The notes under the pieces: model-generated
The model's input: the letters and a program-made list of their open reading frames with translations, nothing else
What the model was told of the DNA's origin: nothing
Database searches by the model: none
Program-made: the position numbers and the translations under genes
Part shown: one piece after another, positions 22,696 through 30,763 of the stretch
Position numbering within the stretch: the stretch's first letter is position 1
How the letters are laid out: every line of letters begins with the position of its first letter
Assembly: GCA_031291515.1 (NCBI GenBank)
Contig: JARLIW010000218.1
Span: forward strand, 1-34,834
Direction of reading: 5' to 3'
From: Beijerinckiaceae bacterium
GTDB lineage: Bacteria > Pseudomonadota > Alphaproteobacteria > Rhizobiales > Beijerinckiaceae
Length of the DNA: 34,834 nucleotides

Positions 22696-24294
22696 ATGAC
22701 CCATGCGAACAACGTCTGCATGCGGCGCATCCTTTGCGTCTTCCCACGCTACGAGCCGTCTTTCGGGACATTCGAATACGCTTATCCCTTGTTGGACCGA
22801 ACCAAGGCCTTCATGCCGCCGCAAGGGCTTTTGGTGATCGCCGCCGCGCTTCCCGCGCACTGGGACGTCCGGTTCGTCGACGAGAACATGGCTCCGGCAA
22901 CGCCAGAAGATTTCACCTGGGCCGATGCGGTCTTCGTCAGCGGCATGCATATTCAGCGTCGCCAGATCGGCAATATTAACGACCGCGCCCATCGCTTCGG
23001 CAAACCGACCGTTCTCGGCGGCCCCTCGGTCTCGGCGTGCCCGGAGAACTACCCGGATTTCGATTATCTGCATGTCGGCGAACTCGGCGATGCCACCGAA
23101 GACTTGATCGCGGTGCTCGGCGAAAATACCAGCCGCCCGGCCCAGCAGATCGTCTTGAAGACCGTGGCACGGCGCGAACTGAGCCAATTTCCGATGCCGG
23201 CCTATGAATTGGCGGAAATCGACCGCTACATGCTGGGCACCATCCAGTTTTCGAGCGGCTGCCCGTACAAATGCGAGTTCTGCGATATCCCGGGCCTTTA
23301 CGGGCGCGTGCCACGGTTGAAATCACCAGAGCAAATTATCGCTGAATTGGACAAGCTGCTTGCTTTCGGCGTCAACGGGTCCGTCTATTTCGTCGACGAC
23401 AATATTATCGGCAATCGCAAGGCGATCCGCGATCTTTTGCCGCATTTGATCGCTTGGCAGAAGCGCAACGGCTACGCCATCGGCTTTGCCTGCGAGGCGA
23501 CCCTCAATATCGCGCGCTCGCCCGAAATCCTCGCCTTGATGCGCGAGGCGGGGTTCGATGCGATCTTCTGCGGCATCGAGACGCCCGAACCCGAGGCGCT
23601 CACCGCCATGGACAAGGGCCACAACATGGTCCTGCCGATCCTCGACGCCGTCAAAATCATCAACAATCACGGCATGCAGGTCGTGTCGGGGATTATCCTC
23701 GGCCTCGACACGGACACGCCGGAGTCGGCCGAAAAGATTCTCAAATTCATCGAACTGTCTCAGATTCCGATGCTCACGATCAACCTGCTGCAAGCCTTGC
23801 CGCAGACCCCGCTTTGGGACCGCCTGGCGAATGCGGGCCGGATCGACGAAAGCGACGATCGCGAATCCAACGTCCAATTTCTGATGCCTTACGACGACGT
23901 GCTCGCGATGTGGCGCGATTGCATGGACAAGGCCTACCGGCCCGACATTTTGTTCAAGCGCTACGCCTATCAGATGCAAGCGACCTGGCCGAACCGCCTG
24001 CCACGCCCCAACAGCAAACAGCGAACGAGTTGGCCGAACATCAAAAAAGGCCTCGTCATCCTCGGCAAACTGCTCTGGCATGCCGGCGTGAAGGGCGATT
24101 ACCGCCTGACGTTCTGGAAATTCGCGCTGCCTCGGCTGGCGCGCGGCGAAATCGAAGCTTTGTTGATCTATGCGATCCCGGCGCACCATCTCATCATGTT
24201 CGCGCGCGATGCTTGCTCGGGCAAAGGCAATGCGTCGCACTATTCCGCCAAGCTCCGCCCCGCCGAGATGCCTCTACTGAACGCGGCGGAGTAA
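22696..24294 (+). CDS. hpnP: B12-binding radical SAM enzyme, probable hopanoid C-2 methylase HpnP
   Basis: 532 residues from ATG 22696. The N-terminal 150 residues are a cobalamin-binding Rossmann domain (FPRYEPSFGTFEYAYPLLD, FMPPQGLLVIAAALP, VSGMHIQR). The radical SAM cluster motif C-x3-C-x2-C is C189, C193 and C196 in GCPYKCEFCDIP. The barrel (about 180-400) and a DUF4070-type C-terminal region follow, with a final GNASHYS stretch. Opening and closing motifs are those I associate with HpnP, which adds a methyl group at C-2 of hopanoids using SAM and B12. Other class B radical SAM methylases such as HpnR are possible but fit less well. There are no hopanoid genes beside it. The start has only a weak ribosome site. 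Confidence 0.78.
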   Translation: MTHANNVCMRRILCVFPRYEPSFGTFEYAYPLLDRTKAFMPPQGLLVIAAALPAHWDVRFVDENMAPATPEDFTWADAVFVSGMHIQRRQIGNINDRAHRFGKPTVLGGPSVSACPENYPDFDYLHVGELGDATEDLIAVLGENTSRPAQQIVLKTVARRELSQFPMPAYELAEIDRYMLGTIQFSSGCPYKCEFCDIPGLYGRVPRLKSPEQIIAELDKLLAFGVNGSVYFVDDNIIGNRKAIRDLLPHLIAWQKRNGYAIGFACEATLNIARSPEILALMREAGFDAIFCGIETPEPEALTAMDKGHNMVLPILDAVKIINNHGMQVVSGIILGLDTDTPESAEKILKFIELSQIPMLTINLLQALPQTPLWDRLANAGRIDESDDRESNVQFLMPYDDVLAMWRDCMDKAYRPDILFKRYAYQMQATWPNRLPRPNSKQRTSWPNIKKGLVILGKLLWHAGVKGDYRLTFWKFALPRLARGEIEALLIYAIPAHHLIMFARDACSGKGNASHYSAKLRPAEMPLLNAAE

Positions 24295-24431
24295 AATCGG
24301 CCGTCCCGGTCAATTCCGGCCCGGTCGACCTGCGCACAGGAACATTTGCCGCGAGCATGAACGCGCGTGCCCGAATCTGCTAGACGCAGTCGAGGGCTGG
24401 CCGGTGTCAGCAAGGTGATCCGGATTTGACC

Positions 24432-26078
24432 ATGCTGACTTTGGCCGATCGTATAATCCTATCGAGCGGATGGGCGCGGCGGTTCACCGCTTTAGTGGCG
24501 GGAGCCGCCGGGGCTCTCGCCATGGCGCCGCTCAATATCGGGCCGGCCCTGATCATTCCGATGAGCGTCGCGGTTTGGCTGCTCGACGGTTCGAGCGAGG
24601 CGCGATCAGCCGACGGCGCGACTTTCTTTGCCTGGCCCGGATGGGGGTCGTTGCGTCTCGCCTTTTCGGCGGGCTGGTGGCTCGGCTTCGGTTATTTTCT
24701 CGCGGGGTTCTGGTGGCTCGGTTCGGCCTTCCTCATGGTTCCCGAATTTGCGTGGGCACTGCCGCTCGGCGTCGTCGCGCTGCCGGCCATGCTGGCTTTT
24801 TTCCCGGCTTTCGGCTTCGCTGTCGCGCGCTTGCTCTGGATCCCGGGCGCCGGAAGAATCTTGGCGCTGGCCCTGGGTCTTGGGCTTTCGGAATGGCTGC
24901 GCGGCACGATCCTCACGGGATTTCCATGGAATGATCTCGGCATGGCGCTCGGCGGCACGCTCGTCACGGCGCAGATCGCTTCGCTCATGGGACTCCACGG
25001 CCTGACGCTGCTTGCCGTCGCGATTTTCGCCACGCCGGCGACGCTCGCCGATGTTCACCCACGAAGCGGGCTGAACTGGAGGCCCACTTTGATGGCGGCT
25101 GGGGCGGGTGCGCTGATCGTGGCCTTTGGCGCGGCGCGGCTCGCCCACTCGCAGGTGAGTCCAGTCCCGAACGTCATCGTGCGGATCATGCAACCCGGTA
25201 TTTTGCCAAACGATCAGTTTCGGCCGGAATACCGGGACCAAATCCTCGCGAACTATTTGGCCTTGTCACGCCTGGACGATCCGCAAAAAGGCGTTGCCTT
25301 GGACGATGTGACCATTCTGGTCTGGCCGGAATCCCCCTTTCCGTTCATTCTGACACGCGATCCAAGGGCGATGGCGGACATTGGCGCGCTTCTACCGCCC
25401 AAAGCCGTGCTCGTCACCGGCGCGGCGCGCGAAGAGGACAGTCCGGAGCGCGGCGACGATCCCGCGCATGTCAGTTATTTCAATGTCATCGAAGTGATCG
25501 CGAGCGGCGGCACATTGCTCGATAGCTACGACAAGATTCATCTTGTCCCGTTCGGCGAATATCTTCCATTCGAATCGCTCTTGCGGCGTATCGGGTTGCG
25601 CAACTTCGTTTCGATCCCGGGAGGATTCGAACCTGGCGCCCGACGGCATAATCTGTCGCTCCCGGGACTCCCCGGCGTTTCGCCCCTGATCTGCTACGAA
25701 GCGATTTTTCCGGGCGCCGTTCTGTCCAGCAGCGGTCCCCGCCCCCGTTTGCTTCTCAACGTGACCGACGACGGGTGGTTTGGAAACACATTCGGTCCCG
25801 AACAGCATTTTACCCAAGCAAGGCTAAGAAGCATTGAAGAAGGGCTACCAATGATACGGGCCGCCGCAACCGGAATATCGGCTTTCATCGATCCTTATGG
25901 CCGGGTGCTTGCGTCCTTGCCATTGGGGAAGGTGGGCATTCTGGATAATTTTGTGCCTCAACCTATAGCCGAAACCCTTTATGCTCGTTATCCTTATGCC
26001 ATTGATTTGTTGATTTCCGGGATAATGATGTTGACATTGCAGGTTGTAAGAGCATGGAATAGAAACAATAAGGGCTAG
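24432..26078 (+). CDS. lnt: apolipoprotein N-acyltransferase
   Basis: 548 residues from ATG 24432 (a TTG two codons upstream is also possible). About seven membrane helices lie in 15-240, with the conserved EWLRGTILTGFPWNDLG stretch (about 154-170). The periplasmic nitrilase-fold domain follows with the catalytic triad E300 (WPESPF), K368 (YDKIHLVPFGEY) and C421 (PLICYEAIFPG). Lnt adds the third acyl chain to lipoproteins in the inner membrane; the LysM/LytM lipoprotein in this window is a likely client. A final helix ends near the C-terminus. The last 100 bases or so and the following spacer are AT-rich: I count 48 G+C in 25981-26100. An XRE regulator follows 82 bases later, as is usual in rhizobia. 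Confidence 0.96.
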   Translation: MLTLADRIILSSGWARRFTALVAGAAGALAMAPLNIGPALIIPMSVAVWLLDGSSEARSADGATFFAWPGWGSLRLAFSAGWWLGFGYFLAGFWWLGSAFLMVPEFAWALPLGVVALPAMLAFFPAFGFAVARLLWIPGAGRILALALGLGLSEWLRGTILTGFPWNDLGMALGGTLVTAQIASLMGLHGLTLLAVAIFATPATLADVHPRSGLNWRPTLMAAGAGALIVAFGAARLAHSQVSPVPNVIVRIMQPGILPNDQFRPEYRDQILANYLALSRLDDPQKGVALDDVTILVWPESPFPFILTRDPRAMADIGALLPPKAVLVTGAAREEDSPERGDDPAHVSYFNVIEVIASGGTLLDSYDKIHLVPFGEYLPFESLLRRIGLRNFVSIPGGFEPGARRHNLSLPGLPGVSPLICYEAIFPGAVLSSSGPRPRLLLNVTDDGWFGNTFGPEQHFTQARLRSIEEGLPMIRAAATGISAFIDPYGRVLASLPLGKVGILDNFVPQPIAETLYARYPYAIDLLISGIMMLTLQVVRAWNRNNKG

Positions 26079-26160
26079 GTGATTACGGTTTTGCGAGAAC
26101 GTCGAAAAGATTTGAATCTCCCAGCGACCGCCGCTTAACCCCCCACAATTAACTAGCGAG

Positions 26161-26646
26161 ATGACCGTGGACCGAAGGCTCGACTCTGTGAAAAAGGTTC
26201 CAAACCCAATCGACAAGCATGTGGGGAGCCGTGTCCGCATGCGCCGTGTCCTGCTCGGCATGAGCCAAGAAAAGCTTGGTGAAGCTCTGGGGCTGACATT
26301 TCAGCAGGTCCAGAAATATGAAAAGGGGACGAATCGTATTGGGGCGAGCCGTCTTCAACAGATTTCGAAAAGTCTCAATGTCCCGCCAGCGTACTTCTTC
26401 GAAGGCGCGCCAGCTTTCGATTCCGGCACCGGTGAAAACTTCGTTCATTCGGCCGCGGCCGAGGCCGGCTCCGCCTATGTCGTCGATTTCATATCGACGC
26501 TCGAAGGGCTGCACCTCAACCGTGCGTTTGCGCGGATCAAGGAGCCGAAAGTCCGCAAGCGAATCGTCGATTTGGTGACGGCGATCGCGGGCGACGACGA
26601 GTTTGAAGATGCGCCCGTCGCGTCAAAGGATAATGCCGAGTCCTAA
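26161..26646 (+). CDS. XRE-family helix-turn-helix regulator
   Basis: 161 residues with a Cro/CI-type helix-turn-helix at about 24-79 (GSRVRMRRVLLGMSQEKLGEALGLTFQQVQKYEKGTNRIGASRL, interrupted here for length), among the best conserved regulators of alphaproteobacteria and normally found between lnt and metK. The C-terminal half is less conserved, with an alpha-helical segment at about 118-145. Targets are not known. GTG at 26188 (MKKVPNPIDKH) is an equally plausible start, since it has a GAAGG nine bases upstream and matches the usual start of homologues. metK does not follow; instead comes a 276-base spacer and an ECF sigma gene. Confidence 0.88.
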   Translation: MTVDRRLDSVKKVPNPIDKHVGSRVRMRRVLLGMSQEKLGEALGLTFQQVQKYEKGTNRIGASRLQQISKSLNVPPAYFFEGAPAFDSGTGENFVHSAAAEAGSAYVVDFISTLEGLHLNRAFARIKEPKVRKRIVDLVTAIAGDDEFEDAPVASKDNAES

Positions 26647-26792
26647 ATGAGCGCGGGCAAAATCAAGTAATAGCGCCAAGTTGTTTTATAGCCGGGATAT
26701 TGACCTCGGTAATCGTCGGTTCCCAATACGCTCGATACAACTAAGTCGTCACCAGATCGCCGTGGGCGCGGCGAGACGGAAATTTCGCGTCA

Positions 26793-26821
26793 AGGATCTC
26801 GGCGCCGGATGCGCCGATCCT
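26793..26821. other. bulged hairpin in the XRE-sigma spacer
   Basis: AGGAT, a two-base bulge, then CGGCGC pair with GCGCCG and ATCCT around the loop CGGAT, giving an 11-base-pair stem. It lies 147 bases after the XRE stop and 102 bases before the sigma factor start. No T run follows on the plus strand, so an intrinsic terminator is doubtful. It may be part of a structured transcript or a remnant. Confidence 0.4.
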
Positions 26822-26837
26822 CGAGTGACCGAGTTCT

Positions 26838-26930
26838 CCGTCCCGCGGATGTGAACCCGCCACTCGGATCATTTTGACTTTCCCCGATTTGCGGTATGGA
26901 TCGACGGCTCTGCCACTAAGGCATGGCGGC
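26838..26930 (-). other. tRNA-like relic or structured spacer upstream of the ECF sigma gene
   Basis: Read on the minus strand, the spacer contains TTAGTGGCAGAGC, very like a tRNA D arm, and further on GCGGGTTCACATCCGC, close to a T arm (GGTTCGAATCC) but with altered loop bases. Between them a GAT/ATC pairing surrounds an 11-base loop instead of seven. Acceptor strands do not pair convincingly and no CCA end is seen. I also see CCGAGT (26829-26834) pairing with ACTCGG (26862-26867), with GCGG/CCGC inside it. It may be a decayed tRNA gene, a structured leader, or the sigma factor's own promoter region (GTGAAC at 26851-26856 resembles an AAC-type -35 element). Low confidence. Confidence 0.25.
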
Positions 26931-27507
26931 GATGTCGCGTGGGGATCCCTTGCTGGTAACGGAAGATGTCAAGGACGAGGCCCTGCTATTCGCCGTGGCG
27001 CGGCAGGACCGCGTCGCATTTCGCTCGCTGTATGATGTCGCGGCGCCGAAACTATTCGCGACGATCCTGCGTATTGTCAGGAACAGGGCGGCGGCGGAAG
27101 AGATTTTGCAGGATGTGTTTTTGCGCATTTGGCAAAATGCCGAACGGTTTTCGCCCGAGGCCGGTCCGGCTCGCGCATGGATGAACACGATTGCCCGCAA
27201 TCGGGCCATCGATGTCCTCAGACAAAGATCCTTCGTGCCCGTATCCGGAGGCGATTCCGAACCAGATATGTACGAGCGGGTCGCGGAGGACCGCGACCGT
27301 GAGGCGGATATGATCAATAATGCGTCGTTGCGTCACTGTCTCGAAACCATCGAGGCCTCGGCGCGCGACTGTGTGCTCCTGGCCTATTACGAGGGCTATT
27401 CCCGGGAGGAACTGGCGCGGCGTTTCGACCGCCCCGTGAACACGATCAAGACGTGGTTGCATCGCAGCCTCGCGGTCTTGCGCGATTGCTTGGATGGTGC
27501 CGCATGA
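26923..27507 (+). CDS. ECF sigma factor, SigK/RpoE-like
   Basis: 194 residues. Region sigma-2 spans about 30-102 (RVAFRSLYDVAAPKLFATILRIV, ILQDVFLRIW, AWMNTIARNRAIDVLRQ) and region sigma-4 about 135-188 with the helix-turn-helix YSREELARRFDRPVNTIKTWLHRSL. There is no sigma-3 region. An in-frame ATG at 26932 is an alternative start. The stop overlaps the anti-sigma start in ATGA, so the pair is made together. Such factors usually switch on an envelope or redox stress regulon and their own gene; the target promoter could not be identified here. Confidence 0.93.
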   Translation: MAAMSRGDPLLVTEDVKDEALLFAVARQDRVAFRSLYDVAAPKLFATILRIVRNRAAAEEILQDVFLRIWQNAERFSPEAGPARAWMNTIARNRAIDVLRQRSFVPVSGGDSEPDMYERVAEDRDREADMINNASLRHCLETIEASARDCVLLAYYEGYSREELARRFDRPVNTIKTWLHRSLAVLRDCLDGAA

Positions 27508-28220
27508 ACGGCGATCTCGACCTCGAAGCCGCCGAATTCGTCCTTGGCACCCTCGACGCCTCCGAACGCGGATCGTTCGCGGCGCGGTTGGCTGGCGACA
27601 AAGAGGCTCAGGCCGCGGTGGCGGCTTGGGAGTCTCGACTCGCGGGACTCGCGGACGACATTGCGCCACTGACCCCGCCCGATCACGTCTGGGCACGGAT
27701 CGAGCGCGCCTTGGCGAGCCGGGGCGCGGAACCCCATGGCTTTCGCGTCATCGATGGCGGCGCGTCCGACGCCACCCGAAAGCTACGGCGTTCTCTCGCG
27801 CGTTGGCGCGCCGCGACCGTCGTATCGAGCGCCCTCGCGGCAGTTCTTCTCCTTTTCGTCGGCTATCGCTTCGTCCTTCCCACGGCTCTCGAAGAGACTT
27901 CCTATGTCGCCGCGGTCAACCGGGGCGGCGATCAGCCCGCGCTTTTGGTGCGCGTCGATCTCAAGTCCCATCGCATCTTCGTGCGTCCCGTCGCCGCCGA
28001 GACACCCAAAGGCAAAAGTCTTGAACTCTGGTATATCAGCGACGGCAAGCCGCCGCGATCGATGGGCGTCATCGGCAGCGCTCCGCTTTCCCTCCCGATT
28101 CCCTCTGGCACCCATGCCGACGCCGCGGCATTCGCCGTTTCGGTCGAGCCGCCTGGCGGATCGCCGTCGGGCGTCGCGACGGGCCCCGTGATATATTCCG
28201 GGCAATTGATCAAGGAATAG
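27504..28220 (+). CDS. RskA-type membrane anti-sigma factor
   Basis: 238 residues from the ATG overlapping the sigma stop. The N-terminal 70 residues show the RskA sigma-binding pattern (AAEFVLGTLDASER, then AVAAWESRLAGLADDIAP) without a zinc-binding HxxxCxxC. One membrane helix lies at about 103-121. The periplasmic domain (125-238) is the RskA C-terminal domain with the LELWYISDG segment and a terminal Gly-Pro-Val strand. It should hold the ECF sigma factor inactive until a periplasmic signal triggers release, probably by proteolysis. The gene ends two bases before xseA. Confidence 0.92.
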   Translation: MNGDLDLEAAEFVLGTLDASERGSFAARLAGDKEAQAAVAAWESRLAGLADDIAPLTPPDHVWARIERALASRGAEPHGFRVIDGGASDATRKLRRSLARWRAATVVSSALAAVLLLFVGYRFVLPTALEETSYVAAVNRGGDQPALLVRVDLKSHRIFVRPVAAETPKGKSLELWYISDGKPPRSMGVIGSAPLSLPIPSGTHADAAAFAVSVEPPGGSPSGVATGPVIYSGQLIKE

Positions 28221-28222
28221 AA

Positions 28223-29788
28223 ATGCCGCCCATCGTGGAGCGTCCGGTAACAAATACGCCGGAAATGACGGTCGGCGAATTGTCCGGCGCGTTGAAGCGA
28301 ACCATCGAGGACCGCTTCGGCTTCGTGCGCGTGCGCGGCGAAATTTCCAATTTTCGCGGCGTCCACAGCTCGGGCCATGCCTATTTCTCGCTCAAGGACG
28401 AGAGCGCCCGCATCGACGCGGTGGTCTGGAAAGGGACGTTTTCGAAGCTCAAGACCAAGCCGCAAGAAGGCTTGGAGGTCATCGCGACGGGCAAGATCAC
28501 GACGTTCCCCGGCAAGTCGGCCTATCAGATCGTGATCGAGGCGCTCGAGCCCGCCGGCGTCGGCGCGCTGATGGCGCTACTCGAGGCCCGCCGCAAGGCC
28601 CTCGGCGCCGAGGGCCTTTTCGACGAGGCGCGCAAGCGGCCCCTGCCCTACCTCCCCGCCGTGATCGGCGTCGTGACCTCGCCGACAGGTTCCGTGATCC
28701 GCGATATTCTGCACCGGATCGCCGACCGCTTTCCCCGTCCGGTCCTGGTGTGGCCGGTGCGGGTCCAAGGCGAGACGGCGGCGGCGGAAGTCGCGGCGGC
28801 CATCGCGGGCTTCAACGCCTTGCCGGAAACCGGACCCGTGCGCCGGCCAGATGTCCTCATTGTCGCGCGCGGGGGCGGCTCGCTCGAAGATCTCTGGGCC
28901 TTCAACGAGGAGATCGTGGTTCGCGCGGCGGCGGCCAGCGCGATCCCGCTGATCGCGGCGATTGGCCACGAGACCGATTGGACCTTGATCGACCATGCCG
29001 CCGATCTGCGCGCGCCGACCCCTTCGGGGGCAGCGGAAAAAGCGGTTCCGGTTCGCGCCGATCTGATCGCCAACCACCTTGATCTCGCACGCCGCCACCA
29101 GGCTTCGATGCTGCGGCTCATCGACCGCCGGCGCAGCGACTGGCGCGCGCTGACCCGCGTTCTTTTGACCGGCGATACGATCACCGCGATCCCGCGCCAA
29201 CGGCTCGACGGCGCCAGCGGCCGGCTCGCGGTGGTGATGGCGAGCCACCGCGACCGCCAGCGTTTGGCCCTGTCCCGGCTCGCCAATCGCCTGGCGCAAC
29301 AGGCGCCGCGCACGCGCCTCGCGCGCGAGGATCAGCGGCTCAAATCCCTGGACCAACGCCTCGGTCATAGCAGGATGCTGGCCGCGGAGCGGCGAAGCCA
29401 ACGCCTGGGGCAGGCGGCCCAACGACTGCGAACGAGTCTGCTCGCGATCGGTCGCGAGCAAAGCCGGGCCCGTCAGCGGATCGATCAGCAAACGGCATCA
29501 CTGAGACGGGCCTGGCAAAACGCATTGCGAGCGCGCGCCGAAATGGTCAGCCGTCACGGCAAGTTGTTGCAAAGCCTCGGCTATAAGCAGGTTCTTTCGC
29601 GCGGCTTTGCATTGGTCCGCGACGCCGACGGACACCCGAGACGCTCGGCCCTCGACATAAAAAGCGCGGCCGTACTCGACATCGAATTCGCGGATGGTCA
29701 TATTAGCGCGGTTTCCGCCGAGCGACCGCCAGCATTGGCCAAGCGTAGCCGGACGCCGCGCAAGACTGACCAGACTTCACTGTTCTAA
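28223..29788 (+). CDS. xseA: exodeoxyribonuclease VII large subunit
   Basis: 521 residues. An N-terminal OB-fold (about 10-110: VGELSGALKRTIEDRFGFVRVRGEISNF, SGHAYFSLKD) binds single-stranded DNA. The catalytic domain has the GVVTSPTGSVIRDILHRI segment, the RGGGSLEDLWAFNEE block and the IGHETDWTLIDHAADLRAPTPSGAAE block, all family signatures. A long helical region and a C-terminal KQVLSRGFALVRD segment complete it. ExoVII trims single-stranded DNA ends in repair together with XseB, which is not in this window. The start is two bases after the anti-sigma stop, with an AAGGA inside that gene's end, so all three are probably cotranscribed. Confidence 0.96.
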   Translation: MPPIVERPVTNTPEMTVGELSGALKRTIEDRFGFVRVRGEISNFRGVHSSGHAYFSLKDESARIDAVVWKGTFSKLKTKPQEGLEVIATGKITTFPGKSAYQIVIEALEPAGVGALMALLEARRKALGAEGLFDEARKRPLPYLPAVIGVVTSPTGSVIRDILHRIADRFPRPVLVWPVRVQGETAAAEVAAAIAGFNALPETGPVRRPDVLIVARGGGSLEDLWAFNEEIVVRAAAASAIPLIAAIGHETDWTLIDHAADLRAPTPSGAAEKAVPVRADLIANHLDLARRHQASMLRLIDRRRSDWRALTRVLLTGDTITAIPRQRLDGASGRLAVVMASHRDRQRLALSRLANRLAQQAPRTRLAREDQRLKSLDQRLGHSRMLAAERRSQRLGQAAQRLRTSLLAIGREQSRARQRIDQQTASLRRAWQNALRARAEMVSRHGKLLQSLGYKQVLSRGFALVRDADGHPRRSALDIKSAAVLDIEFADGHISAVSAERPPALAKRSRTPRKTDQTSLF

Positions 29789-29911
29789 CGGGCTTTGCGA
29801 TTTGAACGCTCGTCATTCGAACATGTCCTCCGCCGGGCGGATGATGTTTTCAGACCGCCCATTCGAGGGACCAATAGCCGTGCCATCTCATTGCTTCCGG
29901 GCGAGCCGATC

Positions 29912-30139
29912 ATGAACCGTATCGAGCGGCCCCCCTTGCCCGCGGGCGAAGCCCAGATCGAGTTTCTCGATGGTGAATTCCGGGTGACCCGTCCGGGAAC
30001 CTTCGTTCGTTGCGCCGGCACCGGCGTGCCCATTCCGCTCGACGAACTCCGCTACTGGAACGTCGATCTCCAGGAAGCCTATGCCTCCCCCGAGGCCAAA
30101 TTGATCCGGCTCGGCTTGAGAAAGGCCGGGGTCGAATAA
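29912..30139 (+). CDS. DUF2093 family small protein
   Basis: 75 residues from ATG 29912; a longer in-frame version starts in non-conserved sequence at 29795 and I reject it. The body matches DUF2093 proteins: a short beta-rich core with EAQIEFLDGEFRVTRPGTFVRCAGTGVPIPLDELRYWNVDLQEAY, interrupted here for length, and a helical end. The family is restricted to alphaproteobacteria, is usually next to xseA, and has no known function. No signal peptide or membrane segment is visible. It sits 123 bases after xseA and converges with DUF4170 across a 248-base spacer in which I see no strong hairpin. Confidence 0.88.
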   Translation: MNRIERPPLPAGEAQIEFLDGEFRVTRPGTFVRCAGTGVPIPLDELRYWNVDLQEAYASPEAKLIRLGLRKAGVE

Positions 30140-30387
30140 AATTCGTGAAGAGTTGGACCGCGGGACGCGTAACCCGAGCCTCCCGATATCCAAACCGCGA
30201 ATGGCGCGCTTAGGCCACGCTTCTCATGCCAGACTTCAGAAGGCACGAGAAAATCGCGTCTTATCCTAGCGTTAACCACGTTTCTTGAAGAGCACCGCGC
30301 GGCTTCCGCCCCTGAGCAAAAACCGCAATGTTCACAGAGCGTTACCGCGCTTTTCTCAATTATACCCGCGCGAACGGCGGAAACACG

Positions 30388-30618
30388 CTAATCCGCGGGA
30401 TCGAGCAGCCGGTGCAGATGCGCGATGAAATAGCGCATATTGGCGTTGTCGACGCTCGACTGCGCCTTCATCCGCCAGGCCGCATAGGCGGAGGCGTAAT
30501 CGGGAAAAAGGCCCACGACGTCGATTTCATTGAGGTCGCGGAACTGGGTCTTGTCGAGTTCTTCGAGCTCTCCCCCGAAGACGAGGTGGAGAAGCTGTTT
30601 TCCGGGCTTGTCAGGCAT
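30388..30618 (-). CDS. DUF4170 family small protein
   Basis: 76 residues from the ATG at 30618 (MPDKPGKQ), preferred over a non-conserved upstream extension. The sequence has the DUF4170 pattern: LLHLVFGGELEEL, then VVGLFPDYASAYAAWRMKAQSSVDNANMRYFIAHLHRLLDP. It is a soluble alpha/beta protein of unknown function, found in alphaproteobacteria beside the cysQ gene, which is also the case here 145 bases upstream. The neighbouring 3'-end spacer to DUF2093 has no obvious terminator. Confidence 0.9.
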   Translation of the reverse strand: MPDKPGKQLLHLVFGGELEELDKTQFRDLNEIDVVGLFPDYASAYAAWRMKAQSSVDNANMRYFIAHLHRLLDPAD

Positions 30619-30763
30619 AATGGCTGGTCTCGCGGATAAAGGAAACTTGCGGTCTGTCGAGGCCAAGAGCATGCCTCGAAAAGGTTACGGACATTTCGGT
30701 CGCGGACCTGCTCCAACTTATAAAAAATCCGCAATGCCGAACGCGCTCTCGTGGAAAGCGGCC

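Noticed and set aside
25621-25645. A minus-strand T-arm-like GGTTCGAATCC, suggesting a tRNA
   Set aside because: It lies inside lnt and encodes conserved residues around IPGGFEPGARR; no D arm or acceptor stem surrounds it.
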